NCBI GenBank assembly: GCA_039819485.1
Contig: JBCBRY010000018.1
Span: forward strand, 1 to 64,000
Direction: 5' to 3'
Length of the DNA stretch: 64,000 nucleotides
Source: UBA6168 sp039819485
GTDB taxonomy: Bacteria > Bacteroidota > Bacteroidia > Chitinophagales > Saprospiraceae
A program made the position numbers and the translations under genes. The notes under the pieces were generated by a model. It was not told the DNA's origin. It searched no databases and saw nothing but the letters and a program-made list of their open reading frames with translations. This document shows, in pieces, positions 1-6,474 of the stretch (positions are counted from its first letter, which is position 1; each line of letters begins with the position of its first letter).

Positions 1-207
1 CCTACAGCAACGAAGCATTTTATGAGCCACTTTCCAGCAGCCATTCTTTTTTAAATGAAAGTACTGTTTTCATTTTTCCAATAAATTCACTGTTAATTAA
101 AATACTTGAAATTCCTTCTGTCGGGTTTGGAAAAATGGAAACAGTACTTTCATTTAAAAAAGAATGGCTGCTGGAAAGTGGCTCATAAAATGCTTCGTTG
201 CTGTAGG
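1..207. repeat. 80-bp fold-back inverted repeat at window edge
   Basis: Positions 1-80 and 128-207 are reverse complements of each other, matching at 79 of 80 positions (the mismatch is 70 versus 138), around a 47 bp spacer. The repeat lies inside the 3' end of the amidase gene. The coding sequence enters the sorting domain, crosses the spacer and then reads the antisense of its own upstream codons before stopping. A fold-back at a sequence end is typical of an assembly or amplification chimera; a true inversion is possible but less likely. Confidence 0.9.
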
Positions 208-1513
208 TCGAGGAGGAGTCACCTACAACTGCTTTAACTCGATAATAATAAGCGAACGTAAGGTTGGCATCGTCAATGTATTCTTCGCTGTCGGCAGGTA
301 TTTGATCAACCACTATGAAATCGTTGTTTAAATTAAATGACCGCTCAATTTGATAGCCACTTTCATTATCGGCATTGTCTTCCCAGATCAGTTGGATTTT
401 ATTGTCGGCATTGAGTTGTACAACCAAATTAGTCGGGGCATTTATGACGAAATCATTGCACTCCGTGTTTAGTTTTTGCAGGACATTATCCCTGATGGAG
501 GGAAGCGTCGGATAGAGTGCATTGCCGGGGCATTCAGTAGCGCAGCCATCCCGATGGCCAGAAATATGCATCAGGTCGAGACCGGAACTGGCATGGAAAG
601 CCGACCCGTCCGGCTCGACATTCACGTCACATGATTTCCAGGCCAATAGATTTTCCAGCGCAGTATAAGCGCCATCCGTCGGCACCACTGTGGTGTACGT
701 TCCCAACATGCAGACCCCCATGGTGCCACCGTTGGTGCCACAAAAATGAGCGCCCCTCACGTTGTCTCCACGACCCTGATAAATCACTCCGTTAGGGTCG
801 ATTAGCCAGTTGTAACCTACGTCGTCCCACTCGTTTACAAAAACGTGAAAATCGTAAATGGATCTGACCGTAGCCGACCAGTCACTTGAAGTATTGGAGC
901 CAGCAGAGTGGTGGACGATCAGGTGGGTGACGGTGGTCGGTGCGGGAGTTGCATCCTCTGGACAGCTTCCATCCGGGCACCAGCCCAGGCGATCGAGGAA
1001 ATCAGGTTGGGGGCATGGGCAGGCGGAACGGTTGCCGGCGCCGGTAATGGCAGGAGCTGGGTTTTTCGTTTTGCCGGGGCTGAAAAAATGAACTTCGATG
1101 CGTTCTATTTTGTCTGATCCGGAAAATTGCAAGCGAATTTTTTTGGCGTCTTTTTCTGTGAAATAAAGCTGACTGATGTGTTGGCCATCGACGGGGGTAG
1201 CGTGGTGTTCCGGTCGGATATCTACGGCATCCGTTGCCTCTTTACCATTGTGAAAAAAAGCTTTCAGAGAATTTCCGGGCTGCCAGTCGGCAGCATACCA
1301 AACGATGGAATAAGCGAGAAAAGGTTCTATTTGCTGAAGGGGAACTTCTGCAAGGCAGGCGCCTTTGTGGAATTGCTTGCCGTCCAATAGTTTTACATTG
1401 ATCTGGTTGAGTTGGTGGGGTTCAAAAACAACTACTTTCCTTTGCGAAGTACTCTGACTGAACATAAATAGAGGAGCGATGATAAATAAACAAAAGCTTA
1501 ATGTTTTTTTCAT
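20..1513 (-). CDS. Secreted N-acetylmuramoyl-L-alanine amidase (PGRP/Amidase_2) with FN3 and T9SS domain, 3' end corrupted
   Basis: Predicted exported zinc amidase that cleaves the bond between N-acetylmuramate and L-alanine in peptidoglycan. The 497 residues hold a signal peptide (about 1-19), a beta-rich region, then an Amidase_2/PGRP domain. Its zinc ligands are visible: the first His in VHHSAG, the His in HISGHRD and the Cys in ATECPGN. A fibronectin type III domain follows (NAPTNLVVQ to SNEAFYEP), then the start of a type A T9SS sorting domain (VSIFPNPTEG). The last ~20 residues are not native: they are encoded by the antisense arm of the fold-back repeat at the window edge, so the real C-terminus is missing. 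The gene is divergent from serA, with a ~220 bp shared upstream region. The family call is firm; the specific substrate (own wall recycling or attack on other bacteria) is open. Confidence 0.85.
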   Translation of the reverse strand: MKKTLSFCLFIIAPLFMFSQSTSQRKVVVFEPHQLNQINVKLLDGKQFHKGACLAEVPLQQIEPFLAYSIVWYAADWQPGNSLKAFFHNGKEATDAVDIRPEHHATPVDGQHISQLYFTEKDAKKIRLQFSGSDKIERIEVHFFSPGKTKNPAPAITGAGNRSACPCPQPDFLDRLGWCPDGSCPEDATPAPTTVTHLIVHHSAGSNTSSDWSATVRSIYDFHVFVNEWDDVGYNWLIDPNGVIYQGRGDNVRGAHFCGTNGGTMGVCMLGTYTTVVPTDGAYTALENLLAWKSCDVNVEPDGSAFHASSGLDLMHISGHRDGCATECPGNALYPTLPSIRDNVLQKLNTECNDFVINAPTNLVVQLNADNKIQLIWEDNADNESGYQIERSFNLNNDFIVVDQIPADSEEYIDDANLTFAYYYRVKAVVGDSSSTYSNEAFYEPLSSSHSFLNESTVSIFPNPTEGISSILINSEFIGKMKTVLSFKKEWLLESGS

Positions 1514-1663
1514 AAATGCAGTGTTGAGAAATATTTGGCCAATTGATATTTTCCAAAATTAATAACTTTTAGAAGAAACGAGCCCGTACAAACATTTGGC
1601 AAGTCATTCTTTAGCCGATGTGATTGCAGTTGGTTTGGATTGGCTGGCAGCAAATTTTACAAA

Positions 1664-1691
1664 TTTGTAACTAAAAAATTGCCTTACTTTG
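1664..1691 (+). promoter_or_regulatory. Possible Bacteroidota-type promoter of serA
   Basis: TTTG at 1664-1667 and TTACTTTG at 1684-1691 resemble the -33 TTTG and -7 TAnnTTTG elements of Bacteroidota housekeeping promoters. The spacing is shorter than usual and the -7 match is imperfect. The site lies about 45 bp before the serA ATG. Weak, sequence-only call. Confidence 0.25.
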
Positions 1692-1734
1692 CCCCGCTTT
1701 TAACCAATGAAATCAACACTTAAATATTCCAAAC

Positions 1735-2691
1735 ATGATTAAGATTTTAGCCAATGATGGTATCCATCCCGACGGTCAACTTCTCTTGGAAGAGGCCGGC
1801 TACCATGTCGATACAGAAAAAATTGCCCAGGAAGACTTGCCAAACGTCCTGCCTGATTATGATGTTATTTGCGTGCGCAGCGCCACTAAAGTGCGGAAGG
1901 AATTGATTGATGCTTGTCCGAAACTGAAGATCATTGCCCGTGGTGGTGTTGGTCTCGACAACATCGATGTTCAATATGCAAGGGAGCAGGGAAAAGAAGT
2001 CTACAACACGCCAAAGGCATCGTCTCGTGCCGTCGCCGAACTGGTTTTCGCACACATGATGACGCTCGCCCGCAACCTGCATACTTCCAACCGGGAAATG
2101 CCGACAAAAGGTGACACGGATTTTAAAAAGATAAAAAAAGCTACCGCTGGTTTTCAGTTGGCCGGAAAAACATTGGGAATCATCGGCTTTGGCCGCATCG
2201 GCCAGGAGGCTGCTAAAATCGGGATCGGAATGGGGATGAATGTCATGCCTTGCGATCTGGTTGTGAATGCGGTTGATATAGATATCAACGTGTTCAAAAG
2301 CAGGGATGTGAGTTTGTCGGTACATTTGGAAACTTCGAAGTGGGATGAAGTTTTGACCAAATCTGATTTCATCACACTGCACGTACCAAGTGGCCAGAAA
2401 CCATTGATCGGCAAAGAAGAATTTGCGAAGATGAAAGACGGCTCTTACATCATTAATACGGCCCGCGGTGGAACCATCGATGAAGATGCATTGCTCGAGG
2501 CGCTGGAGAGTGGCAAATTGGCAGGTGCGGGGCTTGATGTGTTTGTCGGAGAACCTACGCCGCGCAAAGAGCTTTTAGAGCATCCGAAAATTTCACTTTC
2601 GGCCCATGTTGGCGGCCAGACTTCCGAAGCTCAGTCCTTGATCGGAATGGAAATGGCCGAACAGATCATCGCGTTTTTTGGGGAAGCTTGA
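1735..2691 (+). CDS. serA: D-3-phosphoglycerate dehydrogenase
   Basis: NAD-dependent oxidation of 3-phosphoglycerate to 3-phosphohydroxypyruvate, the first step of serine synthesis. The 318 residues form the two-lobed D-2-hydroxyacid dehydrogenase fold. The nucleotide-binding loop is GFGRIG (151-156), and the catalytic Arg244 (TARGG), Glu273 (VGEPTP) and His291 (SAHVGG) are all present. There is no C-terminal ACT domain, so this is the short form, not expected to be serine-inhibited through ACT. A small insertion around residues 183-205 widens the loop after the Rossmann core. The ATG start directly gives the conserved N-terminus. folD follows 98 bp downstream, separated by a hairpin. SerA and FolD both feed one-carbon metabolism (serine to methylene-THF), so co-transcription makes sense. 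A broader 2-hydroxyacid dehydrogenase role cannot be fully excluded. Confidence 0.88.
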   Translation: MIKILANDGIHPDGQLLLEEAGYHVDTEKIAQEDLPNVLPDYDVICVRSATKVRKELIDACPKLKIIARGGVGLDNIDVQYAREQGKEVYNTPKASSRAVAELVFAHMMTLARNLHTSNREMPTKGDTDFKKIKKATAGFQLAGKTLGIIGFGRIGQEAAKIGIGMGMNVMPCDLVVNAVDIDINVFKSRDVSLSVHLETSKWDEVLTKSDFITLHVPSGQKPLIGKEEFAKMKDGSYIINTARGGTIDEDALLEALESGKLAGAGLDVFVGEPTPRKELLEHPKISLSAHVGGQTSEAQSLIGMEMAEQIIAFFGEA

Positions 2692-2784
2692 TAATTTATG
2701 ATTTATAATTGATGGTTTATGGGGGGGCAATTTATACATTTGTTCATCTTCGTAAATCATCAATTACAAATCATAAATCATTAT
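2691..2784. repeat. Imperfect long hairpin directly before folD
   Basis: Arms 2691-2719 and 2753-2784 are near-perfect reverse complements made of AT-rich words such as ATTTATGATTTATAATTG. The hairpin begins at the serA stop and ends 5 bp before the folD ATG. It belongs to the group of start-codon-abutting hairpins seen at six places in this window. It could act as an RNA processing or attenuation element between the two genes. Confidence 0.75.
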
Positions 2785-2789
2785 CGAAC

Positions 2790-3674
2790 ATGACCCTAAT
2801 CGATGGAAAAGACCTTTCACAAAAAATCAAGTCGGAAATTGCAGTTGAAGTTGAGAAAATCAAAAGTGCCGGTGGAAAGATACCTCACTTAGCTGCGGTA
2901 CTGGTTGGGGAAAACCCGGCCAGCAAAGTGTATGTCCGGAACAAAGTCCGCTCTTGTGAACAAGTAGGTTTCAAATCAACACTGGTGCAAAAACCAGCCG
3001 ATATCACCGAGGACGAACTGATCGAAACTGTTCATTATCTGAACAATGATCACGACATCGACGGCTTCATCGTCCAGCTGCCACTTCCTAAACACATTGA
3101 CGAAGACCGCGTCACCCTGGCCATTGATCCGAAAAAAGACGTGGATGGATTTCATCCGGTCAACTTTGGCCGGATGGCCCTGGGGCTGCCTTGCTATCTG
3201 CCGGCTACCCCATTCGGCATCGTTACCATGCTTGACCGTTACAACATTGAAACGTCGGGCAAACACGCGGTCGTGATCGGCCGAAGTAGTATTGTTGGTA
3301 CTCCGATGGGTATTCTGCTTTCCAGAAAAGCCAAAGTGGGCAACTGCACCGTGACCATCACCCACAGCCGAACCCAAAACCTGTCAGGCATTTTAAGAAC
3401 GGCCGACATCATCGTTGCTGCTATCGGTATCCCCAATTTTGTAAAGGCTGACATGGTACAGCGAGGGGCGGTCATCATAGATGTGGGGATCAACCGGGTG
3501 GACGATGCGAGCAGGAAACGCGGCTACCGGCTGGTTGGTGATGTTGATTTTGAAAACGTCGCTCCGCTTTGCAGCCACATCACTCCGGTGCCGGGGGGCG
3601 TTGGTCCAATGACTGTAACCTCCCTGATGCTTAATACGTTGAAAGCCAGTAGAAAAGAGATTTATGGAGATTAA
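2790..3674 (+). CDS. folD: Methylenetetrahydrofolate dehydrogenase / methenyl-THF cyclohydrolase
   Basis: Bifunctional enzyme that oxidises 5,10-methylene-THF with NADP and hydrolyses methenyl-THF to 10-formyl-THF, in the cytoplasm. I place the start at 2790 (MTLIDGKDLS), giving 294 residues, the usual FolD length. The upstream in-frame ATG at 2709 would add a non-conserved tail encoded by the intergenic hairpin. Conserved features are Tyr48 and Lys52 (YVRNK), the motif GFIVQLPLP, the dinucleotide region VVIGRSSIVGTP and the C-terminal PGGVGPMT. It lies downstream of serA on the same strand and is likely part of a serine/one-carbon unit. No frame disruption. Confidence 0.95.
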   Translation: MTLIDGKDLSQKIKSEIAVEVEKIKSAGGKIPHLAAVLVGENPASKVYVRNKVRSCEQVGFKSTLVQKPADITEDELIETVHYLNNDHDIDGFIVQLPLPKHIDEDRVTLAIDPKKDVDGFHPVNFGRMALGLPCYLPATPFGIVTMLDRYNIETSGKHAVVIGRSSIVGTPMGILLSRKAKVGNCTVTITHSRTQNLSGILRTADIIVAAIGIPNFVKADMVQRGAVIIDVGINRVDDASRKRGYRLVGDVDFENVAPLCSHITPVPGGVGPMTVTSLMLNTLKASRKEIYGD

Positions 3675-3750
3675 TGTAGACTTCGTCTGAAATTTCCCGC
3701 TTTTCTTAGTTTTGTCAAATCAAAAACCTGTACTTTAGGGTTTTCCAAAC

Positions 3751-3842
3751 GAGTTTTAAGTTGATGGGTTTTGAGTTTTGAGTACTCAGTTAACTTAAAA
3801 CTCGAAGCAGATCAACTCAAAATTCAATATCTCAAAACTCAA
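3751..3842. repeat. Compound hairpin directly before the PspA-like gene
   Basis: Two interlaced inverted repeats: GAGTTTTAAGTT (3751-3762) with AACTTAAAACTC (3792-3803), and TTGAGTTTTGAG (3771-3782) with CTCAAAACTCAA (3831-3842). The two pairings compete, so two alternative folds are possible. The element ends 11 bp before the next ATG. The words (variants of TTGAGTTTTGAG) are iterated within each arm, as in the other start-abutting hairpins. Confidence 0.7.
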
Positions 3843-3853
3843 TAACTTCATTT

Positions 3854-4873
3854 ATGTCTGATATCGCACCTCCAAGATTCGAAAAGAAATCATTTTGGCA
3901 AAGACCTGAGGGGGTCACTGGCGCTATTTTTATGCTCGCCATTGTTGGTGGCCTGGGTTATTTGATCGTGGCCAACATGGGATGGCTCTTGCAATTGGCC
4001 GGGCAAACTTTAGGATTGATCGCCATATTATCTGTTTTGGCAATGCTCATCTATGTCATTCTCGATCCCAAGATGCGCAACTTGATCTGGTACATGTACA
4101 AAAGCGTCATGCGGTCTGTCACTGGCATGTTTGTCAAAATTGATCCGATAGGTATTCTTAAAAGCTATATAGAAGACCTGGAAAGCAACCTCCGAAAAAT
4201 GGGCAAGCAGATCGGCGTGCTGAAGGGACAGAAAAGAAAATTGACGGACCTGATTGAAAAGAACAACAAAGAGATCAACGACAACATGAAACTGGCCAGC
4301 GTGGCCAAAAAACAAGGAAATGAAAACCAGGTAATCCTCGCCACCCGCAAAGCGGCTCGGATGAAGGAAACCAATGCCAAATATGCGCAGTTGAACACCA
4401 AAATTCAGGTGCTTTACCGCATTTTGGACAAAATGTACAAAAACTCCGAAATCCTTTTGGAAGACACCAAGGACCAGGTAAAGCTGAAAGAACAGGAGCG
4501 AAAGATCATCCGTACTTCCCACTCCGCCATGAAATCTGCCATGAGCGTCATCTCCGGTGACCCTGACAAGCGGGCGATGTTCGATATGGCTTTGGAAAAT
4601 ATCGCTGACGATGTGGCCAACAAAGTAGGAGAGATGGAGCGATTTATGGAAATGTCCGCAAATGTTATGGATTCTATTGATCTGCGCAACGGAATGTTCC
4701 AGGAGGAAGGAATGGCCATGTTGGAAAAGTGGGAAAATGAAAGCACCCTAATGTTGCTCGGCCCTGAATCATCTTCCTTGGATACCCTCGATCTGAATAC
4801 CCCCACTGCCCGTCCGGAGCAGCAGAGTCGGGGAGGCAGTAGTTCGGGTAACTATGACAACTTATTTAATTGA
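3854..4873 (+). CDS. PspA/IM30-like coiled-coil protein with two N-terminal membrane segments
   Basis: Function not established. The 339 residues begin with a short polar stretch, then two hydrophobic segments (about 21-42 and 47-70) and a basic junction. A long helical, charged region follows (about 98-215), with the character of PspA/IM30/Vipp1 proteins: SYIEDLESNLRKMGKQIGVLKGQKRKL, then IVRK-like periodic Lys/Glu, and KQGNENQVILATRKAAR. Residues 225-295 are helical with many Met. The tail is Ser/Gly/Asn-rich and probably disordered. Classical PspA is peripheral; here an equivalent helical module seems permanently anchored in the inner membrane. The inference is membrane-stress sensing or membrane remodelling, but no phage-shock partner gene lies beside it. 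A strong terminator follows at 4927. Confidence 0.55.
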   Translation: MSDIAPPRFEKKSFWQRPEGVTGAIFMLAIVGGLGYLIVANMGWLLQLAGQTLGLIAILSVLAMLIYVILDPKMRNLIWYMYKSVMRSVTGMFVKIDPIGILKSYIEDLESNLRKMGKQIGVLKGQKRKLTDLIEKNNKEINDNMKLASVAKKQGNENQVILATRKAARMKETNAKYAQLNTKIQVLYRILDKMYKNSEILLEDTKDQVKLKEQERKIIRTSHSAMKSAMSVISGDPDKRAMFDMALENIADDVANKVGEMERFMEMSANVMDSIDLRNGMFQEEGMAMLEKWENESTLMLLGPESSSLDTLDLNTPTARPEQQSRGGSSSGNYDNLFN

Positions 4874-4926
4874 TGATCAAAGGCCGTTGGGCTGTTTGAT
4901 ATAATTTTTTAGTATAATTTATTTCG

Positions 4927-4996
4927 AAAAGGGTTTTAGTTAAGGTATTGAAAATGGTCGCTTGATATTTTCCATGCCAGTCACTAAAACCCTTTT
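4927..4996 (+). terminator. Long-stem terminator after the PspA-like gene
   Basis: AAAAGGGTTTTAGT (4927-4940) pairs perfectly with ACTAAAACCCTTTT (4983-4996) and is followed by more T residues. A second, weaker stem forms inside the loop. It lies 53 bp after the stop codon. The A- and T-rich flanks suggest it could stop transcription from both directions. Confidence 0.7.
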
Positions 4997-5424
4997 TTAT
5001 TGGATAGTACGACGTCCCAGCAAACACATAGATTCATAGAGGGGCGTTGTGAACCTGCCTGAATTTTTTATCCAATCATCTCCTTTTTTACTCTTTGCTC
5101 GCTCTATTTATTCCAATTTCATGGTAATACCTCTAATCCGGAAAAGGTAACTTATGAATGGCCGCTTTTTAAAAAACCAAGTTCCATTCATATGTAAAAA
5201 CAGTGTGAGCAAAGAGTAAAAAAGGAGATGATTGGAATAAATAGAGCGACAACTGTATTAGACTAACCTGTTAATTGGCCAACTAATTTCTCTCCAGCCG
5301 ATTCGCTTCGTTATAAAGATTTATTTCTCTCTATTATTCCAATTTGTCAGACCTTCCGGCATTCTTGTCGGAAGGTTATCCCTTTTGAACTAGTCGATTA
5401 TTAACAAACACAAAACTTTGCAAA
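4997..5424. repeat. Gene-free region with a 30-bp perfect inverted repeat and permuted extension
   Basis: No gene is visible here. Positions 5071-5100 and 5207-5236 are exact 30 bp reverse complements. The sequence just after the first arm (5101-5115) is also the reverse complement of 5233-5247, just after the second arm. The two halves are therefore inverted and circularly permuted relative to each other, which a simple palindrome does not produce. The ~106 bp between the arms has no recognisable content. It resembles the footprint of an inversion or of a circular intermediate. Confidence 0.75.
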
Positions 5425-6375
5425 ATGAAGAATTTAAAAAAAACACTACTGACCTGTTTGATGACCACAACATTTTATCTTTCGGTTTTCGCCGCCTGGA
5501 ATAATGTTGTCGTTAACGGGGTGGATACCCTGCTCATCCCGGTAGAAGGGAATTGGCCCAATATGCCCCCGTTCATACCTTTCTGCTACGATTTACAAGC
5601 TCCTGATTATGAATTTGGTTTTGGGATGAATGTCCACACTGCCGGTCTGTTGACGGCAGATCATCCTCCGCTCTTTGCCACCTTCAACATAGATGTGCAT
5701 GGGCAAGGTCCGGTATTTACCCATCATGTACCCATCACGAATGCCGATCTTGTTTTTCAAGGGGTATTTAATGGCTATGAAATCTATTCATTTTATGCCT
5801 CCTATTTTGAAGGATTTGGATTTATTTGTCCGACGAACCATCAGGAAATCCAATATAGTTTTAGTCTCACAACTGACCTGGGGGGTGGGTTCCATGTACC
5901 TTACCCGGTAGCAAATTTTACGGGCCCGGGAGAAATATTTTCATCCGAAGTTTTTGCTCCAGGATTTTTTGAAGAGACCGGAGAGAAGTGCTTTAGCTGC
6001 GACTCCGCACTTCCCAATAAATACGTTGCGAACGATTATTCTGAAATGGAGACGGGTTTTGAATCACTTAGCAGGGACGGAAATGAGTCGGTAAGGAATA
6101 CATCTTTGTCACTGCATAAAAATAGTGTAAAAGTTTATCCAAACCCATTTAGCACAACCATTGAATTATCGCTTGATTTCATTCAACCAGCATTGGTGGA
6201 ATATGAAATCCTGGATGTGAACGGTATACCAATGAGGTCGGGAGAATCTTACATACAGGGTGGGCGTAGTTTTCAACCGGTAGACCTAAGTAGCTTGAAA
6301 AATGGAATTTACTTTATCAGAACTACCGTAGGAAATGAAGTTAATGTCAAAAAGATTTTTAAATCTGACTTATAG
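5425..6375 (+). CDS. Secreted protein of unknown function with type A T9SS sorting domain
   Basis: No known domain recognised in the body. The 316 residues carry a signal peptide (KKTLLTCLMTTTFYLSVFA, cleavage near 23) and a region rich in aromatic residues, Pro and Gly (about 25-200). It contains a Cys pair (CFSCDS, about 189-194) and a polar linker. It ends in a C-terminal type A sorting domain starting VKVYPNPFSTTIELS and ending NVKKIFKSDL. The protein is therefore expected to cross the outer membrane by T9SS and be released or attached to the surface lipid. It stands alone between a gene-free region and the CHAT gene, with a terminator after it. HHVPITNADL and VPYPVANFTGPG suggest a beta-sandwich, but no ligand can be named. 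Confidence 0.75.
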   Translation: MKNLKKTLLTCLMTTTFYLSVFAAWNNVVVNGVDTLLIPVEGNWPNMPPFIPFCYDLQAPDYEFGFGMNVHTAGLLTADHPPLFATFNIDVHGQGPVFTHHVPITNADLVFQGVFNGYEIYSFYASYFEGFGFICPTNHQEIQYSFSLTTDLGGGFHVPYPVANFTGPGEIFSSEVFAPGFFEETGEKCFSCDSALPNKYVANDYSEMETGFESLSRDGNESVRNTSLSLHKNSVKVYPNPFSTTIELSLDFIQPALVEYEILDVNGIPMRSGESYIQGGRSFQPVDLSSLKNGIYFIRTTVGNEVNVKKIFKSDL

Positions 6376-6401
6376 AAGTTTAGTTTACTTTTTTTAGCTG
6401 T

Positions 6402-6446
6402 AAAATACCTGAGCTGTTTCTAACAGTTCAGGTATTTTTGTTTTTT
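6402..6446 (+). terminator. Rho-independent terminator
   Basis: AAAATACCTGA (6402-6412) pairs with TCAGGTATTTT (6428-6438), extended by an inner stem, and is followed by a T-rich run. It lies 26 bp after the stop of the T9SS protein and separates it from the CHAT gene. Confidence 0.8.
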
Positions 6447-6474
6447 ATTACCTGCAACCCTTTAACAAACAACT

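Noticed and set aside
2709..2789. Upstream ATG extension of folD
   Set aside because: The extra 27 residues are encoded by the intergenic hairpin and do not fit the FolD family start.
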